A DNA stretch of 64,000 nucleotides from Pseudomonas sp. PDM05 (GCF_014851685.1 NZ_JACVAC010000011.1:1-64000), one strand, 5' to 3'; shown: positions 43,097 through 52,659, counted from the first letter of the stretch. The notes: generated from the letters alone by a model not told the origin. Translations and numbers: made by a program.

Positions 43097-43121
43097 AAAA
43101 AAAGCCCGCGGGAGGGCGGGC
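43097..43121 (-). terminator. Terminator of the 43241 gene (minus strand)
   Basis: On the minus strand, GCCCGC-CCTCCC-GCGGGC followed by seven T residues. On the plus strand there is no T tract, so it mainly serves the leftward gene, although the stem may also cap azlCD. Confidence 0.6.
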
Positions 43122-43240
43122 AGAAGGGAGGCTTCTAAAAATGAGCCCGGCCACTATAGGTGGCGCGTTCTCCCTTCACAGTGAAACTAAATTCATCCCG
43201 CCGACAGCAAGGCAGCCCCGTATGGGGCTGCCGTGTCATA

Positions 43241-43456
43241 TCAGCTCTTGGCGTTGAGCTTGCGCAGTTCTTCATACGTGGCCGACTGGACGAACCAGAA
43301 GCCGGAGATGATGCACCACGTCAACGTACCGCCGACCAGGACCGCCAGGCCCGACAGAAAGCTCGCACTGAACATCGACACCAGGCCAATCAGCCAAACA
43401 AAGGCCAAGGCGATGTAGAGAACGGTGTTGTTGACGCTGATGACGAAATCTTTCAT
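43241..43456 (-). CDS. Small inner-membrane protein
   Basis: 71 residues with two membrane spans (VLYIALAFVWLIGLVSMFSASF and LAVLVGGTLTWCIISGFWFV). CAAGGAAG precedes ATG 43456; upstream starts in the same frame give basic non-hydrophobic sequence and are rejected. No family recognised. Confidence 0.65.
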   Translation of the reverse strand: MKDFVISVNNTVLYIALAFVWLIGLVSMFSASFLSGLAVLVGGTLTWCIISGFWFVQSATYEELRKLNAKS

Positions 43457-43601
43457 GACGCTTCCTTGTAGAGAATATCCCGTTGACCTCCTCAGTGAGA
43501 TCAACCGCGGCATCATAATGCCATGTGCCAGACCGCGCCAGCTTTGGCCCCGCCGTCGCGCGCAAATGGTAGAGTCGCGTTTTTTCCTGGGGAGCAATGG
43601 C

Positions 43602-43955
43602 ATGCACAAAGTGGTAATGGGCGCATTGGTACTGGCAGCGCTGGCCGGTTGCGCAGGTTCGAAGATGAAAGAGGCGCGCTCCGGTACGCCCTACAAAACC
43701 CTGGCTTCGGACAAAGCCACGTTGGTGGTTGCGCAGTGCATCCAGTTCGGCTGGCAGGATGAGAGCGTATTTGGCGTGGACGCCGGCGGCTTCAAGGAGC
43801 CGAACGGGGCGGGTGGTTTTACTGTGTACACCACCGGCGGCGACTACTTTGTCGACGTGCAAAGCGCGGGCGCGGGTGCCAGCGTCAAGTACTACGCCAT
43901 TGAAGACAACATGCCTGCCAAGCGTCGCCTGGCAGCACTCGCGACTTGCCTGTAA
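43602..43955 (+). CDS. Lipoprotein of unknown function
   Basis: 117 residues with a lipoprotein signal (HKVVMGALVLAALAGCAGS; lipobox LAGC). The mature part has VVAQCIQFGWQDE and GGFTVYTTGGDYFVDVQS, suggesting a small beta-rich domain. GGGGAG precedes ATG 43602. Anchored in the outer or inner membrane; role unknown. Confidence 0.75.
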   Translation: MHKVVMGALVLAALAGCAGSKMKEARSGTPYKTLASDKATLVVAQCIQFGWQDESVFGVDAGGFKEPNGAGGFTVYTTGGDYFVDVQSAGAGASVKYYAIEDNMPAKRRLAALATCL

Positions 43956-44099
43956 TCCATTGCCTTAGCGGATTTAGGAATTGCCCGGCGGGACAGCCGC
44001 CGGACATTGGCTTATCATTCCCCCCGCTCGTTCGGCGTGATGGCTCTTTACCAGTACACGGACGTCGAGGCCGAAGCGTCGGACGAGCATCTTTTTCCT

Positions 44100-44804
44100 C
44101 TAGCGGGGCATATAACCCAAGTGCCAGCGCCGGGGAATCTTCAGCGACAAGACCCCCAACGCCGCCGCCAATCCGCCGCTGACCAGCAGCGCCTTGAGGC
44201 CCATCTGCTGCTCAAGCACCGCCCCGATCACCGCGCCGACAAACATTCCAGTCCACGGAATCAGTTGCACACGCCAGCCATTGCGGCGTTCTCCCAGCAA
44301 CCAGCGCCCCAGGCCGCGGCCAAAGCGCGACAGCGCGCCCGTCACGTACGTCAGCCCCACCGGCAAACCGTTGACCTCTTCGACCGCCGCATTGAGCATG
44401 CCCATCGCCAGGATTGCCGCCAGCAAGGCGGGTAGCGCATCGACCATCGGCAACCAGGCGCCAACGCACAACAAGGCGGCAATACACAGCAGCAGCGGCA
44501 GGGCATGCCGACGGCTGAAGCGGCTGACCACCACGCCCAACGCGTTGCCGATGACAAAGGTAGCGACGAGCAACAGCAAGCGTCCCGTCAAGCCCAGATC
44601 TCCCGCACTGATCGCCACCGCCAGGCGCGTGGTGTTGCCGCTCATGAACGAAACAAAATCACCACTGGCCATAAAGCCAATCGCATCGGTCATGCCCGCC
44701 AACACCGAAAGGCTGGCCACCAGCATCATCCCGACCCGGCCGCGCCAGCGCTGGCGGTGGGCAAGTGCAGCATTCACGTATGGCTTGGGGGACGAAGGCA
44801 GCAT
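44100..44804 (-). CDS. DUF1275 (YoaK-like) membrane protein
   Basis: 234 residues with six membrane spans and the family N-terminus LAGMTDAIGFMASGDFVSFMSGNTTRLAV. C-terminal half has GMLNAAVEEVNGLPVGLTYVTGALSRFGRGL. DUF1275 proteins are widespread and uncharacterised; transport is assumed. Confidence 0.87.
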   Translation of the reverse strand: MLPSSPKPYVNAALAHRQRWRGRVGMMLVASLSVLAGMTDAIGFMASGDFVSFMSGNTTRLAVAISAGDLGLTGRLLLLVATFVIGNALGVVVSRFSRRHALPLLLCIAALLCVGAWLPMVDALPALLAAILAMGMLNAAVEEVNGLPVGLTYVTGALSRFGRGLGRWLLGERRNGWRVQLIPWTGMFVGAVIGAVLEQQMGLKALLVSGGLAAALGVLSLKIPRRWHLGYMPR

Positions 44805-44873
44805 GGGGCCGGGCTCCTGGGTGAAATTATTCGGCCACTACGGTAGGACGCTTTGACACCCCGCGCAATGACC

Positions 44874-46496
44874 TCAGACACACTCCAGGCGCCAGCCCTC
44901 GTTTTCCCAGGTCAAACAGTGCGTCGGCCGGATTGCACGCATGAACGCTTGATCGTGGGACGCCACCAACAGCGCGCCGGTAAAACCGTGTAACGCCTGT
45001 TCAAACGCGAGTATCGACTCCAGATCCAAATGGTTGGTCGGCTCGTCCAACAGCAGCAACTGTGCCGGCGTTGCGCGCCATAAGGCAATCGCCATCGCCG
45101 CCTTTATGCGTTCGCCGCCACTGAGCTGCCCAAGCGGTTGAGTCACCCGCAAGGCGTCCAGTTGCAACAGCGCCAAACGTGTACGCAGTTCGGCTTCGGC
45201 CATCGGTGTGCCGAGTAGCTGGAGCTGCTCGATGACGGAGCGTTGATCGTCGAGTAACGCGAGGTGTTGATCAATATAGGCGCAGGGCACATGTACGCTG
45301 CAGACCCCACTGACCGCCCGCCATTGGCCCGCCAGCACCGCGAGCAACGTGGACTTGCCGCAGCCGTTCGGCCCGCGCACGGCGACGCGAACGGCGCCCG
45401 CAAGATGAAGGTTGAGGCGGGTGTGCGGTAGCCACGGCAGTTGAACATCCACCAGGCCCAGCACCTGTCGCCGCTTGGGCACGGTCGAGGCGGGCAGCGC
45501 CAGCAAGGTCGGCGTTTCATCTTGCACCCGCTCGTAGGCCTGACGCACCTGGGCGTCGAGTTCGTGCTTGTGGGCCGAGTGCGCGCTGCGCACAGTGCTG
45601 ACGATTTCGCTGGCGGTACTTTTCCAGCGTGCCTTGGTGAAGCGGTCCACGTTAGCCGTTTCGGCTTGTTTGCGCGCGCGCGCGGCATGGCGTTGCAGGC
45701 TGTCATGCTCGGTTTGCAGGCGCCGTCTTTCGCGGCTGCGGGCCAGGCGGGCATGTTCCAGGGCCGCGACCGCAGCCTGCTGTTCGGCGTCGCGTTGCAG
45801 GCGGTAGGCATCGTAGTTGCCGCCATAGACCTGGGCGCCAAGGGGCGAGAGTTCGATGATGCGCCCCAGGCTGTTGAGCAGTTGCCGGTCGTGGCTGACC
45901 ACCACCAGGCCGCCGCGCCAACCCGCCAACTGTTGCAGCAGCCAGTCGCGGCCGCGGCTGTCGAGGTGGTTGGTGGGTTCATCGAGCACTAATAGTTGTG
46001 GGGCCGCCAGCAACGCGCCGATCAGCGCGACCCGTGCCAATTGGCCACCGCTGAGCTGAGCGGCCGGGCTTTGCGGCGCGAGGTGCGCCAACCCTGCGCT
46101 ATCCAGCGCGCTGCACAGGCGTTCGCGCAGGTCCCAGCGATCATCGATCAGCTCTAGATCGTGCAGCTGCGCAGTGCCCTCGGCCATGCGTTCAAGTGCA
46201 GCCAAGGTCAGTGCTGTGCCTGTCAGATGGGCGATGGTGTCGCCTTGGGCGACATCCAGGCTTTGCGGCACGTAAGCCACGCTGGCGGTACGATTCAGTG
46301 TGCCAGTGGAGGGCTGCAGCCGCCCGGCAATCAATTGGGCGAGGATACTTTTGCCCCGTCCGTTGCGCCCGACGATGCCGGTCGGCGTGTGGTCGATGGA
46401 CAGGGTCAGGTCTTGCAGCAATGTTTCGCCATTGGCGAACTGAAAGCACAGGTGTTGCAGGGAAACCAATGCGGGCAGGCGTTTGACGTCAGTCAT
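44874..46496 (-). CDS. ABC-F family ATPase
   Basis: 540-residue soluble protein with two ABC ATPase domains and no membrane segments. Domain 1 has GRNGRGKSIL (Walker A), LSGGQLARVAL and LVLDEPTNHLD; domain 2 has GPNGCGKSTL, LSGGERIKAAM and LLLDEPTNHLD; a charged helical linker (about 240-310) joins them. ABC-F proteins act on ribosomes during translation stress; it is not one of the standard four (EttA, Uup, YheS, YbiT) by eye, more like short anonymous pseudomonad members. Start ATG 46496 follows GGAGG at the right spacing. Confidence 0.87.
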   Translation of the reverse strand: MTDVKRLPALVSLQHLCFQFANGETLLQDLTLSIDHTPTGIVGRNGRGKSILAQLIAGRLQPSTGTLNRTASVAYVPQSLDVAQGDTIAHLTGTALTLAALERMAEGTAQLHDLELIDDRWDLRERLCSALDSAGLAHLAPQSPAAQLSGGQLARVALIGALLAAPQLLVLDEPTNHLDSRGRDWLLQQLAGWRGGLVVVSHDRQLLNSLGRIIELSPLGAQVYGGNYDAYRLQRDAEQQAAVAALEHARLARSRERRRLQTEHDSLQRHAARARKQAETANVDRFTKARWKSTASEIVSTVRSAHSAHKHELDAQVRQAYERVQDETPTLLALPASTVPKRRQVLGLVDVQLPWLPHTRLNLHLAGAVRVAVRGPNGCGKSTLLAVLAGQWRAVSGVCSVHVPCAYIDQHLALLDDQRSVIEQLQLLGTPMAEAELRTRLALLQLDALRVTQPLGQLSGGERIKAAMAIALWRATPAQLLLLDEPTNHLDLESILAFEQALHGFTGALLVASHDQAFMRAIRPTHCLTWENEGWRLECV

Positions 46497-46620
46497 CAGC
46501 ACCTCCAGAAAAATGTCGAACAGGCCAACAAGCGCGCCGGGCGGCTTGTTGCAGATACATTTTGGAAGGCTTAGCTGTTCACGTCGGCGGTCGTCCCGGG
46601 AGTCAGAAGGGATGCAAAGC

Positions 46621-47658
46621 CTAACCCGGCTGGGCTTTTTTCGGCAAGTCTGCGGCTAGCTGCTCCAGAAACATCGCCAGCGCCACCTCTTCCGCCTTGA
46701 GCCCTTTGCGTCCCCGTGGCTTGGGCAGCCTGGACAGTTCACCCAGGCTGAAATGCTCCAGCACAGCCGGGTGGATATAACATTTGCGGCACACCGCCGG
46801 GGTGTTGCCCAGTTGCTTGGCGACGTCCTTGACCGTCGCCACCACGTGGCGCTTGGCGTCGGATTCCGGCTGCCACTCCAACTCACGCAATACCGCGAGT
46901 GCCAGTGCGGTGCCGGCCCAGGTGCGGTAGTCCTTGGCGGTGAAGTCGGCGCCGGTGAGGCTGTGCAGATACGCGTTCACATCCTGGGAACTGACGGTAT
47001 GGCGCTCGCCGTCTTCGTCCAGGTACTGGAACAGGTTCTGTCCCGGCAACTCCAGGCAGCGCTTGACCACCGTGGCCAGGCGCCGGTCCTTGACGCTGAC
47101 CTGATGTTCGACGCCACTTTTGCCACGGAACTGGAAGCGGATCTCGCTGCCCTTGATACCCACATGGCGGTTGCGCAGGGTCGTCAGTCCGTAGGATTTG
47201 TTGTCCCGTGCGTATTGGGTGTTGCCGACGCGAATCAGTGTGGCGTCGAGCAGCATCACCACCGTGGCCAGGACCTTTTCGCGGGTGAATCCCGGCGCGG
47301 CGATTTGCGCTTGCAGTTGCTTGCGCAGCTTGGGCAGGGCCTTGCCGAATGCCTGCAGACGCGAATATTTGTCGCTGTCGCGCACTTCGCGCCAGCGTGC
47401 GTGGTAGCGATACTGCTTGCGCCCGCGGGCATCCCGGCCGGTGGCCTGGAGATGTCCACGCGGGTCGGCGCAGATCCATACGTCGGTATAGGCGGGCGGC
47501 ACGGCCAGGGCGTTCAGGCGCTGGATCTCATCGGCGTCGCGGATGCGTACCCCGCGGGTATCGAAGTACTGGAACTTGCCCCGCAGCGTCTTGCGGCGGA
47601 TGCCGGGCTGGGTGTCGTCGACGTAATGCAGGTCATGGGGGAGGTCGGTGTCAGGCAT
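46621..47658 (-). CDS. DNA topoisomerase IB (poxvirus-like)
   Basis: 345 residues of the bacterial/poxvirus-type topoisomerase IB, which relaxes both positive and negative supercoils through a 3'-phosphotyrosine bond. It has YTDVWICADPRGHLQATGRDARGRKQYRYH, the catalytic-domain motif YGLTTLRNRHV with an active-site Arg, TAKDYRTWAGT, and the catalytic Tyr in CRKCYIHPAV. ATG 47658 is preferred to an upstream frame start by family alignment. Confidence 0.9.
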   Translation of the reverse strand: MPDTDLPHDLHYVDDTQPGIRRKTLRGKFQYFDTRGVRIRDADEIQRLNALAVPPAYTDVWICADPRGHLQATGRDARGRKQYRYHARWREVRDSDKYSRLQAFGKALPKLRKQLQAQIAAPGFTREKVLATVVMLLDATLIRVGNTQYARDNKSYGLTTLRNRHVGIKGSEIRFQFRGKSGVEHQVSVKDRRLATVVKRCLELPGQNLFQYLDEDGERHTVSSQDVNAYLHSLTGADFTAKDYRTWAGTALALAVLRELEWQPESDAKRHVVATVKDVAKQLGNTPAVCRKCYIHPAVLEHFSLGELSRLPKPRGRKGLKAEEVALAMFLEQLAADLPKKAQPG

Positions 47659-47676
47659 GGTGCGGTTCCTTGGCAA

Positions 47677-47700
47677 CAATCAGGCCGGTATGCCTGATTG
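47677..47700. terminator. Perfect hairpin between modC and topoisomerase gene
   Basis: CAATCAGGC-CGGTAT-GCCTGATTG is a perfect 9-bp inverted repeat, 34 bases after the modC stop and before the topoisomerase gene on the same strand. There is no clear T tract; termination or protein binding are both possible. Confidence 0.4.
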
Positions 47701-47734
47701 ACCGCAGCCGTGTGCAGTCGTGCCAAAAGCTTGC

Positions 47735-48814
47735 TCAGGCGAGGACCGCCACCGCCTTGATCTGCGCCCACAGCGTCTGGCCGGGATGCAGTTGCAACTG
47801 GTCGCGGGAAAAACGCGTGATGCGCGCCAGCAGCGGTGTGCCTGCGGCATCCAGGCGTACCAGCACGTGGGCGTTATTGTCGGCGCCGATTTCCTGGGTG
47901 ACCGTCACTGGCAGGCGATTGAGGATGCTGCTGTGTTCTTCCGCCTGCAGGCTGAGGCTTACGTCACGCGTCTGCACCTTGATCCGCAGCGCCTTGCCCA
48001 CCGCCAGCGGCGCATGGGCCACGCGCATGTGCAAGGCACTGGCGGGCAGTTGCAGGGTCAGCAGTTGGTAATGTGTGTCATAGGCGCTGACCGTGCCATT
48101 GATCACCACGCCGGCGTCGTCGCCCGAGGCCATGGGCAGATCGAGCCGTGCCAGGGTTTCACCGATGGGGCCACTGGCCAGGGCCTTGCCGTCACTGAGC
48201 AAGACAAGGTGATCGGCCAGGCGGGCGACTTCATCCTGGGCATGGCTGACGTACAGCACCGGGATGTCCAGCTCATCGTGCAGGCGTTCGAGATACGGCA
48301 GGATTTCGCCTTTGCGCTTGCTGTCGAGGGCCGCCAGGGGTTCATCCATCAACAGCAACCGGGGGCTGGTGAGCAGGGCTCGGGCGATGCCGACGCGTTG
48401 GCGCTCGCCGCCGGACAAGTGCTGGGGGTGGCGCTCGAGCAAGTGGCCGATGCCCAGCAGTGCGGTGGCGTGGCCCATGTCTACGCGACGTTGCTGACGT
48501 GCAATGCGCTTGAGGCCGAATTCCAGGTTGGCGCGCACCGACAAATGCGGGAACAGACTCGCCTCTTGAAACACATAACCCAGCGCGCGTTTGTGCGGCG
48601 GTACGAACAGGCCCTTGGCGCTGTCTTGCCAGACTTCGTCGTTGATCTTCACAAAACCGTGTTCGGCCCGTTCCAGCCCGGCGATGGCACGCAGGCAGGT
48701 GGTCTTGCCGGAGCCGGAATGGCCGAACAACGCCGTCACGCCACGACCGGGCAGTTGCAGGTTCACGTCGAGGGCAAAGCCCGAGTAGTTCAATTGCAGG
48801 CGTGCATCAATCAT
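47735..48814 (-). CDS. modC: Molybdate ABC transporter ATPase
   Basis: 359 residues: an ABC domain with GHSGSGKTTCLRAIAG (Walker A), LSGGERQRVGIARALL and LLLMDEPLAALD, plus a C-terminal molybdate-binding-like (MOP) domain (about 290-355), typical of ModC. It powers molybdate uptake through ModB. Starts five bases after the modB stop; ATG 48814 is chosen from family alignment. Confidence 0.93.
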   Translation of the reverse strand: MIDARLQLNYSGFALDVNLQLPGRGVTALFGHSGSGKTTCLRAIAGLERAEHGFVKINDEVWQDSAKGLFVPPHKRALGYVFQEASLFPHLSVRANLEFGLKRIARQQRRVDMGHATALLGIGHLLERHPQHLSGGERQRVGIARALLTSPRLLLMDEPLAALDSKRKGEILPYLERLHDELDIPVLYVSHAQDEVARLADHLVLLSDGKALASGPIGETLARLDLPMASGDDAGVVINGTVSAYDTHYQLLTLQLPASALHMRVAHAPLAVGKALRIKVQTRDVSLSLQAEEHSSILNRLPVTVTQEIGADNNAHVLVRLDAAGTPLLARITRFSRDQLQLHPGQTLWAQIKAVAVLA

Positions 48815-48819
48815 CGTGG

Positions 48820-49500
48820 TCAGCTCCAACCCATCTTGGTTTTACGGCTTGAGTAGAGCGCCAGCAACACGAGGAACGCGAACACCACCATGGAGCCCGC
48901 CAGCCAATGGGCCTGGGCATATTCCATGGCTTCGACATGGTCGTAGATCTGCACCGAGACCACGCGGGTCTTGTCCGGGATATTGCCACCGATCATCAGT
49001 ACCACGCCGAACTCACCCACGGTGTGGGCAAAGCCGAGGATCGCAGCGGTGATAAAGCCAGGGCGAGCCAGGGGCAGGATTACGCTGAAGAAGGTGTCCC
49101 AAGGATTGGCGCGCAATGTCGCGGCGACTTCCAAAGGACGTGTGCCGATAGCGCAGAACGCGTTTTGCAGCGGCTGCACCACGAATGGCATGGAATAGAT
49201 CACCGAGCCGATCACCAGCCCGGAGAAACTGAAAGTCAGGGTACCCAGGCCCAGCCATTGGGTGAACTGGCCGAAGTAACCGTTGGGGCCCATGGTCAGC
49301 AGCAGGTAGAAGCCGATGACCGTCGGTGGCAACACCAATGGCAAGGCGACGATTGCACCGATGGGGCCGCGCCACCAGGAACGGGTGCGCGACAGCCACA
49401 GGGCAATCGGAGTGCCGATGACCAGTAGGATCACTGTGGTCAGTGACGCCAGCTTGATGGTCAACCAGATGGCGGAAAAATCGGCACTCGTTAGCGGCAT
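48820..49500 (-). CDS. modB: Molybdate ABC transporter permease
   Basis: 226 residues, five to six membrane spans, with FSAIWLTIKLASLTTVILL at the start, LPLVLPPTVIGFYLLL, and the cytoplasmic loop EVAATLRANPWDTFFSVILPLARPG, the EAA loop contacting ModC. The start directly follows the modA stop. Confidence 0.93.
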   Translation of the reverse strand: MPLTSADFSAIWLTIKLASLTTVILLVIGTPIALWLSRTRSWWRGPIGAIVALPLVLPPTVIGFYLLLTMGPNGYFGQFTQWLGLGTLTFSFSGLVIGSVIYSMPFVVQPLQNAFCAIGTRPLEVAATLRANPWDTFFSVILPLARPGFITAAILGFAHTVGEFGVVLMIGGNIPDKTRVVSVQIYDHVEAMEYAQAHWLAGSMVVFAFLVLLALYSSRKTKMGWS

Positions 49501-50253
49501 TTAGAGCTCGTAACCGTAGGACTTGATAACGGCCGCGGCCTTCGGCCCTTTCAGGTATTCAACCAAGGCCTTGGCAGCCACGCTGTCCTTGCCCTTGTTG
49601 AGGATCACCGCGTCCTGTTTGATCGGGTCATGCAGGGACGAAGGGACAATCCACGCCGAACCGCTGGTGACTTTGCCGTCTTTATAGATCTGCGACAAGG
49701 CCACGAAGCCCACTTCGGCATTCCCGGTGGAGACGAACTGATAGGCCTGGGTGATGTTCTGGCCTTCGACGAGCTTGTCCTTGACCTTGTCGGTCAGGCC
49801 TTCTTTGGCCAGCACTTGGGTCGCTGCCAGGCCGTATGGCGCAGCTTTCGGGTTGGCGATGGACAGGTGCTTGAATTCGTTCTTCTTCAAGACCTCACCC
49901 TTGGCGTCTACATAACCGTCTTTGGCCGACCACAGCGCCAGGGTGCCGACGGCGTAAGTGAAGCGCGAGCCTTTGACGGTGTCGCCTTCGGTTTCCAGCT
50001 TTTGCGGGGTGGTGTCATCGGCGGCAAGGAACACTTCGAATGGCGCGCCGTTCTTGATCTGGGTGTAGAACTGGCCGGTGGCGCCGTAGGCCGCGACCAG
50101 TTTGTGGCCGGTGTCTTTTTCGAAATCGGCGGCAATTGCGTGGATCGGTGCGGTGAAGTTGGCGGCGACGGCGACTTGCACTTCGTCGGCGTGGGCCGCA
50201 CCAAAGGCGAGGGCGGCGACCAACGCGGCCAGGCGTGAGGCACGAATCTTCAT
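49501..50253 (-). CDS. modA: Molybdate-binding periplasmic protein
   Basis: 250 residues with a signal peptide (KIRASRLAALVAALAFGAAHA). The mature protein begins DEVQVAVAANFTAPIHAIAADF, with the oxyanion-binding loops AANF and GATGQFYTQI typical of ModA. It delivers molybdate to ModBC, mainly for molybdoenzymes such as nitrate reductase. Preceded by a ModE-type box. Confidence 0.93.
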   Translation of the reverse strand: MKIRASRLAALVAALAFGAAHADEVQVAVAANFTAPIHAIAADFEKDTGHKLVAAYGATGQFYTQIKNGAPFEVFLAADDTTPQKLETEGDTVKGSRFTYAVGTLALWSAKDGYVDAKGEVLKKNEFKHLSIANPKAAPYGLAATQVLAKEGLTDKVKDKLVEGQNITQAYQFVSTGNAEVGFVALSQIYKDGKVTSGSAWIVPSSLHDPIKQDAVILNKGKDSVAAKALVEYLKGPKAAAVIKSYGYEL

Positions 50254-50303
50254 AGAGCAGCTCCTTAAAGGGTGTACGGCTTGTTATAGGGAGAAGGCTT
50301 TAC

Positions 50304-50327
50304 CGCTATCTACGGGAATATATAGCG
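50304..50327. promoter_or_regulatory. ModE-type operator upstream of modABC
   Basis: On the minus strand, CGCTATATA-N6-TAGATAGCG, matching the ModE box pattern CGNTATATA-N6/7-TATATAACG at 8 of 9 positions in one arm and a close variant in the other. It lies 51-74 bases before the modA ATG. No modE gene is in the window. Confidence 0.75.
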
Positions 50328-50366
50328 GTTGGCCATTGCCGGTACAGTGCCAAGTTGCCCCAGGTG

Positions 50367-51431
50367 TCAGTTCTTCTTGAGTTTGGCCAGGGTCTGTTCG
50401 GCCAATTGGCGCGTCAGGTCATAGGTGGACAGCTCTTTGCCCAGGCGCAACGCCTGGCCTGACCACAGGTTGCTGAAACCCGCTTCATCCTTGGCCTTGA
50501 GCGGCATCAGCGCGCCCCCGGACCTTGGAAATGCCGGCGCCAGGATATTGATCGGGCCCAACTCGCGCATGACCCGGTTGAGGATGCCGCGTGCCGGCCG
50601 GCCGGTGAACAGGTTGGTCAGCGCGGTTTCACTCGCCTGGGCATGGCGCAGTGCATAGTGGTGGGCTGCGCTGACGCTGGCTTGGGGCGTAAATAGATAC
50701 GCCGTTCCTACCTGCACGGCCGAAGCGCCCAAGGCGAACGCCGCCACAATCCCACGCGCGTCGGCAATACCTCCGGCGGCAATCACCGGTACATTCACGG
50801 CGTCGACGATCTGCGGCAGCAGCGCGAACAAACCGATTTGAGTGTTGAGGTCGTCACTCAGGAACATCCCACGATGCCCGCCAGCTTCAATGCCCATGGC
50901 AATGATCGCGTCGCAGCCGTGTTGTTCCAGCCAGATTGCTTCTTCGACAGTCGTGGCCGATGACAGTACCTTCGCCCCGGTAGCTTTCACACGCTCCAGC
51001 AAGCCTTTTTCCGGCAGGCCGAAGTGGAAACTGACGACTTCGGGGCGGAACTCTTCAACCACTTGGCAGGCGGCGTCGTTGAACGGCGCACGATTGGATA
51101 CCGGCGTAGGCGCCTCGAAGTCAGCGCCCAGTTCGCGGTAGTAGGGTTCCAGCAATGCTTTCCAGCGCTGATCGCCGGCTTCATCCGGTTCGGGCGGCTG
51201 GTGGCAGAAGAAGTTGACGTTGATCGGGCGCGTGCTGCCTTGGCGGATAGTGGTCAAGGCTTCACGCAGTTGCTCGATGCTCAGGGTTGCCGCCGGCAGC
51301 GAGCCGAGCGCGCCGGCCGCATTGGCGTCGATGACCATGGCAGCGGTCGTCGCCCCGGCCATCGGCGCTTGAATGATCGGCACTTCAATGCCCAGCAGGT
51401 CAAGAAGGCGGGTGTCTGGCCAGGTGCTCAT
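50367..51431 (-). CDS. Nitronate monooxygenase / 2-nitropropane dioxygenase-like flavoprotein
   Basis: 354 residues, FMN-binding TIM barrel. Start segment GIEVPIIQAPMAGATT, then VSFHFGLPEKGLLERVKATGAKVLSSATTVEEA, catalytic-region EAGGHRG, and phosphate-binding loops VIAAGGIADARG and ASAVQVGTAYLFTPQ. The His in GGHRG fits class I NMO, which oxidises toxic propionate-3-nitronate. It is the next gene upstream of the mod promoter on the same strand. Confidence 0.87.
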   Translation of the reverse strand: MSTWPDTRLLDLLGIEVPIIQAPMAGATTAAMVIDANAAGALGSLPAATLSIEQLREALTTIRQGSTRPINVNFFCHQPPEPDEAGDQRWKALLEPYYRELGADFEAPTPVSNRAPFNDAACQVVEEFRPEVVSFHFGLPEKGLLERVKATGAKVLSSATTVEEAIWLEQHGCDAIIAMGIEAGGHRGMFLSDDLNTQIGLFALLPQIVDAVNVPVIAAGGIADARGIVAAFALGASAVQVGTAYLFTPQASVSAAHHYALRHAQASETALTNLFTGRPARGILNRVMRELGPINILAPAFPRSGGALMPLKAKDEAGFSNLWSGQALRLGKELSTYDLTRQLAEQTLAKLKKN

Positions 51432-51536
51432 GGGGTGCGTCTCCAGCTTTAGTAGGATTTTTCGCTGTTTTAGCAGGGCCCTTGGCGGTCGGCCAGTCTG
51501 TTTTATTCACTGGACGCAGGTACATTTTCGTGTTGC

Positions 51537-52583
51537 TCAAGGCTGGCCTTCGCGCTCCAGCAAGCGCCGCTTGCGTTCCACCCCCCAGCGGTAACCCGAT
51601 AGCTCGCCGTTGCTGCGCACAACGCGGTGACAGGGAATGGCCACCGCCAGGTTGTTTGCCCCACAGGCCTGGGCCACTGCGCGGTACGACTTGGGCGCGC
51701 CGATACGCTCGGCGATCTGCGCATAGCTGGCGGTGCTACCCAGCGGGATGTCCCGCAAAGCTTGCCATACCCGTTGCTGAAAGGCCGTGCCACGCAGGTC
51801 CAGCGGCAAGTCCAGGCCCAGGGCGGGGGTTTCGATAAAACCCACGACTTGCGCGATCAACTGTTCAAAGCCGCGGTCAGCGCCCACCAGTTCGGCCTTG
51901 GGGAACTGATCCTGTAGATCACGCACCAGCGCATCCGGGTCATCGCCCAGTAGGATCGCGCAGACGCCACGGCGACTTTGTGCGACCAGAATCGCCCCCA
52001 ACGAGCATTGGCCGACGGCAAACAACATTGCGCTGTTGGTGCCGCCGGCCTTGTAGTCGCTGGGCGTCATGCCGAGCAGTTGGTCGGCAGATTCATAAAA
52101 GCGGCTGTTGGAGTTGAAGCCGGCGTCATACAGCGCATCTGTGACCGAATGCCGGCCCTTGAGCGCCTCGCGCACTTTGCGTGAGCGCCGGGCGTTGGCG
52201 TACGCCTTGGGCGTCAGGCCGGTGACGGCTTTGAACACGCGATGAAAATGGTAGGGGCTGAGCCCGGCGTGCGCGGCCAGCGTGCTGAGGCTGGGCGGGG
52301 CGTCGGCCTGCTCAATCTGGCGGCACGCCTCGGCCACCAGGTGCGCGTGGTGTTCCGCCAATTGGGTCTGATCCCCGGCCGCGCGTTTACTCGCGCGATA
52401 GCCTGCGGCCTCGGCTTGCGCCGCAGTGTCGAAGAACTGGATGTTTTCCGGGCGTGGCAGCCGCGAGGCGCTGCTGGGGCGGCAATACACACCAGTGGTT
52501 TTGACCGCATAGACGAACAGCGTATCGGCCTTGGGGTCGCGGGCGACGACGGCGGCCCAGCGCGGGTCTTGTTCGGTTTTCAT
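51537..52583 (-). CDS. ada: Ada-like alkylation-response regulator / methyltransferase
   Basis: 348 residues with the three parts of Ada: an N-terminal Ada-type phosphotriester domain (about 5-70), an AraC HTH (about 95-190) and an O6-methylguanine-DNA methyltransferase domain (about 195-345) with the active-site IPCHRVV. The N-terminal domain keeps the acceptor Cys (C34 in GVYCRPSSAS, E. coli C38) but the other three zinc cysteines are changed to S38, S65 and A68 (E. coli C42, C69, C72). Zinc-based methyl activation may therefore be lost. ATG 52583 begins the family alignment. It follows alkB on the same strand with 76 bases between. Confidence 0.88.
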   Translation of the reverse strand: MKTEQDPRWAAVVARDPKADTLFVYAVKTTGVYCRPSSASRLPRPENIQFFDTAAQAEAAGYRASKRAAGDQTQLAEHHAHLVAEACRQIEQADAPPSLSTLAAHAGLSPYHFHRVFKAVTGLTPKAYANARRSRKVREALKGRHSVTDALYDAGFNSNSRFYESADQLLGMTPSDYKAGGTNSAMLFAVGQCSLGAILVAQSRRGVCAILLGDDPDALVRDLQDQFPKAELVGADRGFEQLIAQVVGFIETPALGLDLPLDLRGTAFQQRVWQALRDIPLGSTASYAQIAERIGAPKSYRAVAQACGANNLAVAIPCHRVVRSNGELSGYRWGVERKRRLLEREGQP

Positions 52584-52659
52584 GGCCTCTGCACTCTGAA
52601 TGGAGATGCGTAGGTTAAACGCAGCGCACCGGCCTGACACTCTGAAGCTTGCGCTCGAA

